Shown here: positions 1-10,757 of the stretch, piece after piece
How the letters are laid out: each line of letters starts with the position of its first letter
Position numbering within the stretch: position 1 is the first letter of the stretch
Program-made: the position numbers and the translations under genes
Notes under the pieces: model-generated
What the model saw: only the letters and a program-made list of their open reading frames with translations
The model's database searches: none
What the model was told of the DNA's origin: nothing
Origin: an uncultured Myxococcales bacterium
GTDB taxonomy: Bacteria > Myxococcota_A > Polyangia > Fen-1088
DNA length: 35,858 nt
Direction: 5' to 3'
Assembly (NCBI GenBank): GCA_937889515.1
Contig: CALAOV010000020.1
Location: 1-35,858 of the forward strand

Positions 1-2382
<2,382 letters not shown>

Positions 2383-2391
2383 AAGGGTCGA

Positions 2392-3285
2392 ATGGTGGCC
2401 GGTAGCAAACGGCTGCGGGAAGCGGCGATCGTGGCGACGATGCTGCTGATCGCGATCATCTCGCTCCGTATGAGCGCGAAGAACCCGGGCGATCTATCGG
2501 CGCTCGACCGGGGCGTCCTGCGGCTGGTATCGCCGGCCCAGTCGGCCATGTCGCTCATCGCGCGCGCCATCACCAGCGTGGCCGGGCGCTACGTCGAGCT
2601 GACGCACGTGCGCGGGGAGAACGAGGCGCTCACCCGCGAGAACCAGCACCTTCGCGCCGAGCTGACCGAGATGCGGCGCCTCGCCGAAGAGAGCGGCCGG
2701 TACCAGCGGCTCCTCGGCCTGCGCGACGTGACGCCCGCCGAAACCATCGCGGCCCGGGTGATCGCGGTCGACGCCTCGCCATACTTCCGGGTCGCTCGGG
2801 TCGAGATCGATCACGGCGAGGGGAACGTCCGCCACGGCATGCCGGTGCTGACGCCCGAAGGGGTCGCCGGCCGCATCAACCGGGTTTCCGGGAAAAGCTC
2901 GGACATCATGCTGCTGGTCGATCCCCGTTCCGCGATCGATGTGGTCATCCCGCGGACCGGCGGGCGCGGGATCCTGCGCGGCAAGTCGGGCGAGAACGGC
3001 TACCGCTGCAGCGTCGAATACCTGGCGCGCGGCGAGCCGGCCAAGGAGGGCGACGCGGTCGTGACCAGCGGGCTCGGCGGCGCCTTTCCGCGCAACCTCG
3101 CCGTCGGCCACATCACGCGTGTCATCCCCGGCGCCGTCGGGCTCTACCAGGACGTGGAGGTCACGCCCGACGTCGACTTCGGACGCCTGTCGGAGGTGCT
3201 GGTGGTGGTTGCACCGCCGCCCGCGCCCGATCCCGATCCGGCCGCGCACCGCCTGCCGGCCCGTGGCCTGATGGTCTACAAGTGA
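2392..3285 (+). CDS. mreC: Rod shape-determining protein MreC
   Basis: MreC is a bitopic inner-membrane protein whose periplasmic part contacts and activates PBP2. The 297-residue protein has a short basic N-terminus, one membrane helix (about 12-28, AAIVATMLLIAIISL), and a coiled coil at about 65-105 rich in GENEALTRENQHLRAE-type heptads. Two beta-barrel-like subdomains follow, carrying the family signatures ARVIAVDASPYFRVARVEID, GMPVLTPEGVAGRI and GDAVVTSGLGGAFPRNLAVG. The C-terminus has a short Pro-rich tail (APPPAPDPDP). The stop codon overlaps the GTG start of mreD (GTGA), so translation is probably coupled. Confidence 0.96.
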   Translation: MVAGSKRLREAAIVATMLLIAIISLRMSAKNPGDLSALDRGVLRLVSPAQSAMSLIARAITSVAGRYVELTHVRGENEALTRENQHLRAELTEMRRLAEESGRYQRLLGLRDVTPAETIAARVIAVDASPYFRVARVEIDHGEGNVRHGMPVLTPEGVAGRINRVSGKSSDIMLLVDPRSAIDVVIPRTGGRGILRGKSGENGYRCSVEYLARGEPAKEGDAVVTSGLGGAFPRNLAVGHITRVIPGAVGLYQDVEVTPDVDFGRLSEVLVVVAPPPAPDPDPAAHRLPARGLMVYK

Positions 3286-3833
3286 GGTCCGCGGTCACGC
3301 TCACCGTCGCCTACCTGCTGCTGATCCTGCAGTCGACGGTGCTGGAGCTGGCGCCTGTCCACATGGTGGCGCCCAGCCTGGGCCTCCTGGTCGTCCTGCA
3401 CGTGGGGCTGTCCTCGAAGTGGACGATCTCGTCGGCGGCGGTGGTCTCCTTCGTGACCGGCTACCTCTTCGATCTGGTGTCGGGGGCCCCCCAGGGGGTT
3501 CACGCCTTCGTCTTCGTCCTGATGGCGCTCTTCGCGCGCGCGCTCACGACCCGGGTCGCGGTTCAGGGGGTGGTGCTCTCGGCAGCGACCTCGTTCGTGG
3601 CCAGCTTGCTGGCGTCCATGTTGATCGTCCTCGTGCGCGCGCAGGTCGCGCCCGAAGGTGGTTACGGCGGCCTGCGCCAGGCGCCGCTCGAGGCGCTGTT
3701 CACCGGCTTCGTTGGGCCCGTGATCCTGGGCCTCTTCCGGCACATCGACGGCAAGGTCGACAGCGCCCGCTCGCGGGTGGGCCTGTCCCGCGGCCCGCGC
3801 GCGCTCGGCAGTGACGTGTCGCCGTGGAAATAG
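3282..3833 (+). CDS. mreD: Rod shape-determining protein MreD
   Basis: MreD is a small polytopic inner-membrane component of the elongasome. The 183-residue product is almost entirely hydrophobic, with about five predicted membrane segments (for example LTVAYLLLILQSTVLEL, GLLVVLHVGL, AAVVSFVTGYLFDLVSG, FVFVLMALFARAL, FTGFVGPVILGLF). The internal GYLFDLVSGAPQGVHAF matches the conserved MreD core. It starts at GTG 3282, overlapping the mreC stop by 4 nt, and its end overlaps mrdA by 10 nt. Identity rests on hydropathy, the core motif and position between mreC and mrdA, which together are strong. Confidence 0.93.
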   Translation: MRSAVTLTVAYLLLILQSTVLELAPVHMVAPSLGLLVVLHVGLSSKWTISSAAVVSFVTGYLFDLVSGAPQGVHAFVFVLMALFARALTTRVAVQGVVLSAATSFVASLLASMLIVLVRAQVAPEGGYGGLRQAPLEALFTGFVGPVILGLFRHIDGKVDSARSRVGLSRGPRALGSDVSPWK

Positions 3834-5785
3834 CCGGCCAGGACGCCGAGCTCCCCGAGATCCGCCGGCGGTCCCGTTACTTCGCGCTGGTGGTGCTGGT
3901 GGCGTTTGTCGGCATCGCCGGCCGCCTCTTCTATCTGCAAGTCATCCAGGGCGACGCGTTCTTTCGGGTCACCTCGGATAGCATCATCCACACCGATCTG
4001 CTGCCCGCCGTGCGCGGGCAGATCCGCGATCGCAAGGGACGGGTGCTGGCCACCGTGCGCCCCTCCTACAACGTCTACGTGACGCCGCGCCTGCTCACCG
4101 CCGACGGCTTCGCGCGCCTGCGGATGGTCCTGGGCATGAACGGCGATGAAGCGATGGACGTCTGGGAACGGATCCAAAACGGCGAGGCCACCGCCGCGCA
4201 AAACACCAACGGCGGCCGGGTCGCCGAGCGACCGGTCCTGCTGGCGGAGGACATTTCCCGGGAGGCGATGGCCGCCATCGAGACCGGCGTCGATCTGCCG
4301 GGGGTAAAGATCGTCTCGGCGCCGCGGCGGTCCTACCCGTACGGCGGCCTCGCGGCGCACGTGCTCGGCTTCATGAACGAGATCTCCGCCGAGGAGCTGC
4401 GCGCCAAGAAAGACGAGGGCTACCGCGCCGGCGACCTGGTCGGCCGCACCGGGATCGAACGGCAGTGGGACGGCTACCTGCGCGGGCGGGCGGGGTTCCA
4501 GAAGATCGTCGTCGACCGGCGCGATCTCCCCAAGACCGACATCCACGACGTCGTCGATGGGCCGAGCGCGCAGGCCGCCGTGGCGGGCAACAATGTGGTG
4601 CTCACGCTGGACGTGGACGCCCAGCGCTACACCGAGCGGGCGTTGCGGAACGTGTCGGCGGCGGGCGCGGTGGTGCTGGACGTCGACACCGGGCGAATCC
4701 TGGCGATGGCCTCCAAGCCCAGCTTCGATCCGAGCGAGATGTCGGGGCACCTCACGCCCGAGGCCGAGCAGCGTCTGCTCGCCGATCGCTACCACCCGCT
4801 GCACGACAAGACCCTGGCCGAGACCTACTACCCCGGGTCCACCTTCAAGCCGGTCTCGGCGATCGCGGCGCTGGAAGATCGCCTCATCACGCCCGACGAC
4901 AAGACCAAGTGCCACGGCTCGTTCGAGATCGCGCGGCGGCGGTTCAAGTGTACCAAGACGCACGGGATCGTGAGCCTCTACGACGCCATCGTGCAGAGCT
5001 GCAACGTCTACTTCTACGAGCTGGGCGCGCGCCCGGGGATGATGGATCGCCTGGCCAAGTACGGCGCCGATCTGGGCCTGGGCGCGCCGACCGGGCTCGG
5101 CCTCAACGGTGAAGAGGGGGGATTTCTGCCAACCGAGGAGTGGTACCGCGCGCAGAAGCGCGAGAACCCGAAGGCCGAGGGCTTCCAGGTGGGGCAGGCG
5201 CTCAACGCCGTGATCGGGCAGGGGTCGACCCGGGTGACGCTGCTGCAGATGGCGACGCTGTACGCGGCCATCGCCAACGGCGGCAAGCTCTGGCTGCCGC
5301 AGATCGTCGAGCGGGTCGAGTCGCCCGACGGCCAGGTGCTGGAGGAGTTCGCGCCGCGGGTTCGTCGCGAGCTGTCGGTCGCGCCGGAGAGCTTGGCGGT
5401 GGTCCGTCAGGCGCTGGTCGGCGTGGTGAACGAGCCGAAGGGAACGGCTTTCAAAGTCCGGTCGAAGGACATCGAGGTCGCCGGGAAGACCGGCACCGCG
5501 CAGGTGCACGGCCGCCACACCGAAAACGGCGGCTACGAAGCGGGCGATCACGCCTGGTTCGTCGGCTTCGCGCCGGCCGGTCGGCCGCGCATCGCGCTGG
5601 CCGTCCTGGTCGAGCACGGCGGCCACGGCGGCGACGTCGCGGCCCCGGTGGCGATGGAGATCATCCACAACTATTTCGACACCGTCGCGCCCGCCGATCG
5701 CGAGGCGCCACGGCTCGGGTTGCCGCGGCGGCGTGGCCCGCGCGCCCCGACCCCGGAGCCGACCACCGCCGAGGCCGGGCCATGA
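3824..5785 (+). CDS. mrdA: Penicillin-binding protein 2 (peptidoglycan DD-transpeptidase)
   Basis: Class B PBP that cross-links side-wall peptidoglycan as the transpeptidase partner of RodA. The 653-residue protein has a short cytoplasmic stub, a membrane anchor at about 20-38, a PBP dimerisation domain (about 60-240, with RGQIRDRKGRVLA), and the transpeptidase domain. All three catalytic motifs are present: SxxK as STFK with nucleophile S339, SxN as S392-C-N394, and KTGT from K555. The start is GTG 3824, giving a 10-nt overlap with mreD; the stop overlaps the rodA start (ATGA). The basic, Pro-rich last 25 residues (RRRGPRAPTPEPTT) are a lineage-specific tail. Length matches PBP2 of other Gram-negative bacteria. 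Confidence 0.96.
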   Translation: MEIAGQDAELPEIRRRSRYFALVVLVAFVGIAGRLFYLQVIQGDAFFRVTSDSIIHTDLLPAVRGQIRDRKGRVLATVRPSYNVYVTPRLLTADGFARLRMVLGMNGDEAMDVWERIQNGEATAAQNTNGGRVAERPVLLAEDISREAMAAIETGVDLPGVKIVSAPRRSYPYGGLAAHVLGFMNEISAEELRAKKDEGYRAGDLVGRTGIERQWDGYLRGRAGFQKIVVDRRDLPKTDIHDVVDGPSAQAAVAGNNVVLTLDVDAQRYTERALRNVSAAGAVVLDVDTGRILAMASKPSFDPSEMSGHLTPEAEQRLLADRYHPLHDKTLAETYYPGSTFKPVSAIAALEDRLITPDDKTKCHGSFEIARRRFKCTKTHGIVSLYDAIVQSCNVYFYELGARPGMMDRLAKYGADLGLGAPTGLGLNGEEGGFLPTEEWYRAQKRENPKAEGFQVGQALNAVIGQGSTRVTLLQMATLYAAIANGGKLWLPQIVERVESPDGQVLEEFAPRVRRELSVAPESLAVVRQALVGVVNEPKGTAFKVRSKDIEVAGKTGTAQVHGRHTENGGYEAGDHAWFVGFAPAGRPRIALAVLVEHGGHGGDVAAPVAMEIIHNYFDTVAPADREAPRLGLPRRRGPRAPTPEPTTAEAGP

Positions 5786-6882
5786 TGCAGACCCGGGCGG
5801 TCGGCTGGCGCCGGCTGCGCTTTCGGTTCGACTGGACGCTCACGCTGGCCGCCGCGGCGGTCACCACGCTCGGGCTCATCAACCTGTGGAGCGCCGTTCA
5901 CGACCGGCAGGCGAACATCTTCTCGGTCCAGGTCTCCTGGCTCGGTCTGGGCGTGGCGGTCTTTCTGGGGGTGGCGACCCTCGACTACCGGACCATCAGC
6001 CGGTACGGCTACGTGCTGCAGGGCGCCGGCGTCGCGCTGCTGCTGGGCGTGCTTCTGTTCGGCAAGATGGTGGGCGGCGGCCGGCGCTGGTTCGAGATCG
6101 GCCCGTTCCACGTCCAGCCCTCGGAGCTGATGCAGCTCCTCACCAGCGTCGCGCTGGGCAAGTACCTGAACGACTCGCCAGTCCTGGAGGGACGAACCTG
6201 GCGCCACTTGGCCATCCCGGTCCTCATCGTCAGCGTGCCGGCGTTGCTCATCGCCAAGCAGCCCGATTTCGGAACGGCCTTCTTGCTGCTGCTGATCTTC
6301 TTCACCATCATGCTGACCGCGCGCCTCAAGCTCAAGACGCTGGGCGCGATCGTTGGCCTGGCCACGCTGGCGGCGTTTCCGATCTACCAGCATCTGCTGC
6401 ACGAATATCAGCGCAAGCGGGTCGAATCGTTCTTCAACCCGAACTCGGAAGGGGCCTATCAGACCCGCCAGGCGCTCAACGCGATCGGCTCGGGCCGGTT
6501 TCTCGGCAAGGGGTTCCTGCACGGCACGCAGATTCGCCTGCGCCATTTCCCGGCGCTCTGGACCGATTTTCCCTTCGCCGTGTGGGCCGAGGAGTGGGGC
6601 TTCGTGGGGTGCTTCGCGCTCTTGCTGGCGTATCTGATCCTGGTGCTCTGGATTCTCAAGATCGCCGGCGACGCGCGCGATCGCTTCGGCGCCACCGTCT
6701 GCGTCGGCGTCGCGGCCATGCTGTTCTGGCACGTCTTCATCAATGTCGGGATGGTGAGCGGCGTGCTCCCGGTCGTGGGCGTCACCCTCCCGCTGGTGAG
6801 CTACGGCGGCTCGAGCATTCTGACCACCGCCGCAGCCCTGGGCCTGGTCATGAACGTCAGCATCCGTCGATTTTCATATTGA
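5782..6882 (+). CDS. rodA: RodA peptidoglycan glycosyltransferase (SEDS family)
   Basis: RodA polymerises lipid II into glycan strands and works with PBP2. The start ATG 5782 overlaps the mrdA stop and gives 366 residues. The sequence has about ten hydrophobic segments and the SEDS signatures: GGGRRWFEIGPFHVQPSE (about 98-115), KQPDFGTA (159-166), FFNPNSEGAYQTRQALNAIGSG (217-238), WTDFPFAVWAEEWGF with D262, and LPVVGVTLPLVSYGGSS near the C-terminus. D262 falls at the position of the essential aspartate of Escherichia coli RodA, as far as I recall that numbering. Being paired with mrdA in an mre operon makes it RodA rather than FtsW. It is the last gene of the shape operon; a 132-nt gap follows. 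Confidence 0.96.
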   Translation: MMQTRAVGWRRLRFRFDWTLTLAAAAVTTLGLINLWSAVHDRQANIFSVQVSWLGLGVAVFLGVATLDYRTISRYGYVLQGAGVALLLGVLLFGKMVGGGRRWFEIGPFHVQPSELMQLLTSVALGKYLNDSPVLEGRTWRHLAIPVLIVSVPALLIAKQPDFGTAFLLLLIFFTIMLTARLKLKTLGAIVGLATLAAFPIYQHLLHEYQRKRVESFFNPNSEGAYQTRQALNAIGSGRFLGKGFLHGTQIRLRHFPALWTDFPFAVWAEEWGFVGCFALLLAYLILVLWILKIAGDARDRFGATVCVGVAAMLFWHVFINVGMVSGVLPVVGVTLPLVSYGGSSILTTAAALGLVMNVSIRRFSY

Positions 6883-7014
6883 GAGCCCGCCACCGACGGG
6901 AAACGATGCCACCCTGGGGAAACGGGGCCCCCGCGGCGCGAATGAAGATCCGATCGGCTGAATCGAGGCCGATTCGCGTGAGCCGGCGGAGATCACCTCG
7001 AACACTTCGTCTCC
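6883..7014. other. Intergenic region between rodA and the PL3 lyase gene
   Basis: The gap holds no ORF and no clear -35/-10 pair. It includes a perfect short inverted repeat GAATCG-AGGC-CGATTC at 6960-6975 in the leader of the lyase gene, and a GC-rich run around 6925-6940. It probably contains the promoter for the lyase gene, but I cannot place it. Confidence 0.3.
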
Positions 7015-8625
7015 ATGCAGCAGCTCCGTCGCTCCGTGTTCCTGGTGTTGTCGATGGCGGTGGCCGGTTGCGCCACGCCGTCCGATGGCGGCGGCGCCGG
7101 CGGAAGCGGAGGCTCGACGGGCCTGGCCGGCTTCACGGGGCAGGCGGGCACCCAGGGCTCGACGGCGGGAACGGGAGGGAGCCCGGGAACCGCCAGCGGC
7201 TCGGGGGGATCGAGCGGTCTCGCCGGCTCGGCGGGCGGCACGTCTGGTGGATCGATCGGCGGTGGATCGGGGACGGGTGTGACGGGCGTGGGCGGAATGT
7301 CCGGATCGCGGGGCGGTACCGCGGGCGGAGTCGCCGGCACGACGGGTACGGCCGGCACCGGTGCGGCGGGCATCGGAGTGGCCGGCAGCGGCGTGGCGGG
7401 TAAGGGCGCGGCGGGCACCACCGGCGCGGCCGGGGCCGCCGGATCGAAAGCCGGCACCACCGGATCGGGTGGCAGTGGCGCGGCGGGCACCAGCGGCAGC
7501 GGCGGCGCCTTCGTGCCGCCCTGGACCTGCCAAGTTCCAACCTGGCCAAACGCCACCGGTTCTCCCGTGTCGATCTCGTCGACGATGCAGGTGGCGAAGC
7601 TCTACGACGGCAAGATGGCGCTCCACAACGGCAGCGGCAGCGGAGACTTCGCCGTCGATTGCAACGCTATGGGGACCAAGGATCAGGGCACCACCAAGCC
7701 GCTCTTCGAGCTGGCCGACGGCGCCACCATTCAGAACGTGATCATCGGCAATCACGGCGCCGACGGCATTCACTGCGACGGGACCTGCACGATCAAGAAC
7801 GTCTGGTTCAACTACGTGTGCGACGACGCGGTCACCGCTGCGTCCGGCTCGTCCGGGACGGTCACCATCGACGGAGGCGGCGCGCAGGGCGCGCACGACA
7901 AGCTCTTTCAGGACAACAGCCACGGCAAGTTCATCATCCAGAACTTCTTCGGCCAGCGCCTGGGCAAGATGTACCGCGCCTGCGGGGTCGGCGGCGCCTG
8001 CGGGTCGACCAAGGGGAACCTGACCATCACCAACACGGTGGCGATCGGCGTCGACGAGGTGGTGGGGCTCACCAGCGGCCGCGACACGGCGACCATCTCG
8101 AAACTCTGCGTGTTCCAGACGCCGACGGTGTGCCAACCCTACGACTCCAGCGACAACGCCCTCGCCACCGACGGCGTCGACGGGACGAACTGCAAGTACG
8201 CCTGGTCCGACGTGCAGGTGATGCTCAACTACTCGACCGAGGTCGGGTTCTCGACGGCCGCCGCGTGCCCCAACTACCTGAAGTCGTCCAGCTCGACCGC
8301 GGCCGGCACCTCCTGCATCTCGAACCTGGCGGCTTGCGTGAAGCCCTGCGCGGTGGGCGACTACGGCATCAAGCAGTGCAACTGCCCGTCGGGCGGCTCG
8401 TACGCCTGCGGCTCCTGCGCGGGTCCCTCGATGGATCCCGCCAAGTCGGGCCTCGATCCCGCCAAGGCGGCGACGGCGCCGGTGTGTACGGGCGCCAAGG
8501 GCGACGCTTGCAGCACCCAGTGGAATTGGTGCATCAGCGGCACACAGGACTGCGTCTGCGTCTACAAGCCCGGCACGCTCCAGACCGCGGACACGGTCTG
8601 GGACTGCGCGAATCCCTGGTTCTGA
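7015..8625 (+). CDS. Secreted lipoprotein pectate lyase, polysaccharide lyase family 3
   Basis: Predicted pectate lyase, which cleaves de-esterified polygalacturonate by Ca2+-dependent beta-elimination outside the cell. The 536-residue protein has a lipoprotein signal ending AVAGC (Cys about 19), then a 150-residue Gly/Ala/Ser/Thr linker (7081-7512), then a PL3 parallel beta-helix. Family signatures are DGATIQNVIIG, ADGIHC-G-C (249-256), TIKNVWF-VCDDA (V268-A272), GAHDKLFQDN (K296) and GKMYRACG (R321). PL3 enzymes use a Lys/Arg pair in this region, so K296 and R321 are the likely catalytic candidates (inference). After the helix comes a Cys-rich tail of about 100 residues with CNCPSGGSYACGSC, which is not part of the usual short PL3 enzyme and may bind carbohydrate or the cell surface. 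No strong ribosome binding site is visible. The neighbour downstream is a second pectate lyase. Confidence 0.88.
   Translation: MQQLRRSVFLVLSMAVAGCATPSDGGGAGGSGGSTGLAGFTGQAGTQGSTAGTGGSPGTASGSGGSSGLAGSAGGTSGGSIGGGSGTGVTGVGGMSGSRGGTAGGVAGTTGTAGTGAAGIGVAGSGVAGKGAAGTTGAAGAAGSKAGTTGSGGSGAAGTSGSGGAFVPPWTCQVPTWPNATGSPVSISSTMQVAKLYDGKMALHNGSGSGDFAVDCNAMGTKDQGTTKPLFELADGATIQNVIIGNHGADGIHCDGTCTIKNVWFNYVCDDAVTAASGSSGTVTIDGGGAQGAHDKLFQDNSHGKFIIQNFFGQRLGKMYRACGVGGACGSTKGNLTITNTVAIGVDEVVGLTSGRDTATISKLCVFQTPTVCQPYDSSDNALATDGVDGTNCKYAWSDVQVMLNYSTEVGFSTAAACPNYLKSSSSTAAGTSCISNLAACVKPCAVGDYGIKQCNCPSGGSYACGSCAGPSMDPAKSGLDPAKAATAPVCTGAKGDACSTQWNWCISGTQDCVCVYKPGTLQTADTVWDCANPWF
7081..7512 (+). repeat. Low-complexity Gly-rich linker coding region (PL3 lyase)
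   Basis: About 144 codons are almost only Gly, Ala, Ser and Thr (GGSGGST, AGTGAAG and similar). The units are imperfect. It encodes a flexible tether between the lipid anchor and the enzyme. Confidence 0.8.
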
Positions 8626-8630
8626 TCGAC

Positions 8631-8678
8631 GGCTCGAGCTTCTGCGAGCCTTCTGCGAAGCCATTTTCGAGCCTTTTT
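8631..8678 (+). terminator. Alternative hairpins with a T-run between the two lyase genes
   Basis: GGCTCG (8631-8636) can pair with CGAGCC at 8645-8650 or with a second CGAGCC at 8668-8673, and the second copy is followed at once by TTTTT (8674-8678). The second pairing looks like a rho-independent terminator; the first would compete with it. The T-run abuts the ribosome binding site of the PL9 gene, so this could attenuate readthrough. The long loop of the second pairing makes it a weak candidate. Confidence 0.35.
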
Positions 8679-8688
8679 GGAGGATCCG

Positions 8689-10278
8689 ATGTCGAAGCTG
8701 AAAATTTCCTGGGGCGCCCTCGGACTGTGTCTGCTGATCGGCGCGGGCTGCGCCACCAGCGGTGACGACGGCAGCGGCGCGGCCGGCACGAGCGGCAAGG
8801 CGGGCGCGTCGGGCGCCGCCGGCACCACGGGCGTCGGTGGGGCGTCGGCCCCCGGCGGATCTTCGGGGGGAGCGACCGTCAGCGGGACCGGCGGCGGGGG
8901 CGGCACGACTGCGACGGGCACCGGCGGCAGCGGCGTCGGCGGATCAACCAGCGGATCGACCGGCACCGGCGGGACCGGCACGGGCAGCGGCGGGACCAGC
9001 GGCACCGGCGGCGCCGGTGGGAAAACCACCGGCTCGGCGGGAACGACCGGCTCGGCGGGAACGACCGGCGCGGCAGGCACCACCGCCGTCGGTGGGAAAG
9101 CCGGCGGCACCGCCGGTTCGACCGGCGCCGCGGGGGCCGGAACGGGCGGCGCACGCGGCGGCACCACTGGAACGGCCGGAACGGGTGCGGCGGGTACCAG
9201 CGGCGCGGCCGGCACCAGCGGTGGCCCCTGCGACATCTGGGTGGCTCCCACCGGCATCGACACGAACCCCGGCACGCAGAGTGCACCCGTGCTGACGCCA
9301 CAGGCCGGCTATGAGCTGCTCTGTCCGGGCGTGACGGGAGCGGCGAACGGCGACCCCTGCTCGGGCAGCCTGAAAACGATGTGTCTCAAGGCCGGCACCT
9401 ACCAGCTCGCCGCGCGGATCGAGTTCAAGAAGACCCGCATGGGGACCGCCAGCCGGGTCATCACGATGATGGCGGATCCGGCGGCCACGACCAAGCCGAT
9501 CCTCGATTTCTCGACCCAGCCGCGGCTCGCCTGCGGCGTCGAGCCGACCGACAAGAATCAGTACGGGATCGACATCGGGGCCGACTACTACAAGGTCCAG
9601 GGGATCGAGGTCGCGAACGCCAACGACTCGGGGATCCTGATCCAGGGGGCGCACGATACGGTCCAGGACTGCGACGTCCACGACTCGGGCGACACGGGCA
9701 TCCTCATCAGCTCCAGCTCGGGCTACACCGGCAGTGGCACCAACGAGACCATCCTCAACTGCGACTCGCACCACAACGACGACACCCAGTGCGATGGCTC
9801 CAACGCCGACGGCTTCGGCGCCAAGAAGGGGACCGGCACCGGCAACGTCTTCAACGGCTGCCGCTCCTGGGACAACGCCGACGACGGCTTCGACTTCTTC
9901 GCCTGGACCTCGCCGGTGACGGTCAAGAACTCCTGGGCCTTCGGGCAGGGTCAGGACACCGCCGGCACCGGCAGCAACGGAAATGGATTCAAGATGGGCG
10001 GCGATAGCGTCTCGGCGGCGCACGTCATGTCGAGCTGTTTCGCCTTCGACAACAACGAGACCAAGGGCGGCTCGCACGTCTCCGACTGGGGCTTCACCAA
10101 CAACAGCAATCCTGCGACCATCACCTGCAGCGGCTGCGGCGCCTGGAACAACAAAGGCGGCAGCTTCCAGAGCATCTCCCACAGCGGCGACGTGAGCGCC
10201 ACCAGCGTCACCACCGCCAAGGCCAGCGCCGCCAAGCGCAACGCCGACGGCAGCCTCCCCGCCATCACGTCCCTGTGA
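8689..10278 (+). CDS. Secreted lipoprotein pectate lyase, polysaccharide lyase family 9
   Basis: Predicted PL9 endo-pectate lyase. ATG 8689 follows a clear GGAGG at 8679-8683 with 5-6 nt spacing, so it is preferred over the in-frame TTG at 8677; length 529 residues. The lipobox (LLIGAGC, Cys about 20) is followed by CATSGDDGSG and about 155 residues of Gly-rich linker. The catalytic right-handed beta-helix starts at CDIWVAPTGIDTNPGT. The core NADGFGAK-GNVFNGCRSW-NADDGFDFF and NGNGFKMGG is the PL9 hallmark. D374, D398, D399 and D402 reproduce the spacing of the four-aspartate calcium site of Dickeya Pel9A, and K435 corresponds to its catalytic lysine (from my knowledge of that structure). It probably shares transcription with the PL3 gene 63 nt upstream, subject to the hairpins between them. 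Confidence 0.88.
   Translation: MSKLKISWGALGLCLLIGAGCATSGDDGSGAAGTSGKAGASGAAGTTGVGGASAPGGSSGGATVSGTGGGGGTTATGTGGSGVGGSTSGSTGTGGTGTGSGGTSGTGGAGGKTTGSAGTTGSAGTTGAAGTTAVGGKAGGTAGSTGAAGAGTGGARGGTTGTAGTGAAGTSGAAGTSGGPCDIWVAPTGIDTNPGTQSAPVLTPQAGYELLCPGVTGAANGDPCSGSLKTMCLKAGTYQLAARIEFKKTRMGTASRVITMMADPAATTKPILDFSTQPRLACGVEPTDKNQYGIDIGADYYKVQGIEVANANDSGILIQGAHDTVQDCDVHDSGDTGILISSSSGYTGSGTNETILNCDSHHNDDTQCDGSNADGFGAKKGTGTGNVFNGCRSWDNADDGFDFFAWTSPVTVKNSWAFGQGQDTAGTGSNGNGFKMGGDSVSAAHVMSSCFAFDNNETKGGSHVSDWGFTNNSNPATITCSGCGAWNNKGGSFQSISHSGDVSATSVTTAKASAAKRNADGSLPAITSL
8761..9229 (+). repeat. Low-complexity Gly-rich linker coding region (PL9 lyase)
   Basis: About 155 codons of Gly/Ala/Ser/Thr with recurring GTTG, AGTTG and GTGG units. 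It is the same kind of tether as in the upstream lyase, which suggests a shared cell-surface display arrangement. Confidence 0.8.
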
Positions 10279-10757
10279 GGTTTCAACAACTCTGGAACCC
10301 TGGGAGGGTTCCGGACCTCCGATCGGCAGGCCTCCGGCGAGCGAAGCTCGCCTGCGGCCCGGCGTTGGGAGCATTCTGGATAGTTGGCGGCTAGGCGCCT
10401 CGCTGGCGGCCGGCCTCGTTGCAAAAATTTGAACCTTCCGCTTCGGCCGGTCGGAAAGAATTCTCGGACCCTACTTTCGTAAGGTGGGAACCACTAGTAT
10501 GACCGCATCGGGCTTCCCGACTAGCGGGCGTGCACATCCATCGGCCAGTGGCGGTTCCCTTGTGCGTTCTTGTAGGGAAAAGAATCGCTCTCCGTGTCGT
10601 ACCGTGCAGAAGATTCCAGATCAGCATGGTCGTTCGTTTTCGTCCGGTCAAGCGCGATCCGCGGGAATTCGGCGCATTGGGGCGCATCGGTTCGATGGAC
10701 AAAATTTTCCATTCGGATACACGATCGAAACGCTTGCCGCGGACGAAAGGACACCCG
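10279..10757. other. 479-bp gene-free region with hairpins
   Basis: No supported gene lies here; frames are open only by base composition. Three inverted repeats can be seen. GGAACCC-5 nt-GGGTTCC at 10294-10312, just after the PL9 stop, may be a terminator stem, although no T-run follows. GGCGAGC-GAA-GCTCGCC at 10336-10352 is a very tight 7-bp hairpin. TTCCCT-13 nt-AGGGAA lies at 10555-10579. The stretch from about 10425 is less GC-rich (for example CAAAAATTTG, ACAAAATTTTCC) and probably holds the promoter and leader of the outer-membrane gene at 10758. I could not fix a promoter. Confidence 0.4.
10294..10312 (+). terminator. Hairpin after the PL9 lyase gene, possible terminator
   Basis: A perfect 7-bp stem (GGAACCC/GGGTTCC) with a 5-nt loop, 15 nt past the stop codon. 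There is no T-run, so if it stops transcription it would need help from Rho. Confidence 0.35.

Noticed and set aside
3662..5668. 668-codon minus-strand frame opposite mrdA
   Set aside because: It is a shadow of PBP2, which has all three catalytic motifs on the plus strand. The antisense product is His/Arg/Asp-rich without any recognisable domain.
7081..7512. Gly-rich stretch considered as collagen-like or PE-PGRS-like
   Set aside because: There is no regular Gly-X-Y period with Pro. Composition fits a flexible linker after a lipobox.
7081..9229. Repetitive DNA considered as a CRISPR array or mobile repeat
   Set aside because: The units are imperfect, have no regular spacer structure, and are in frame with lipoproteins, where they encode Gly-rich tethers.
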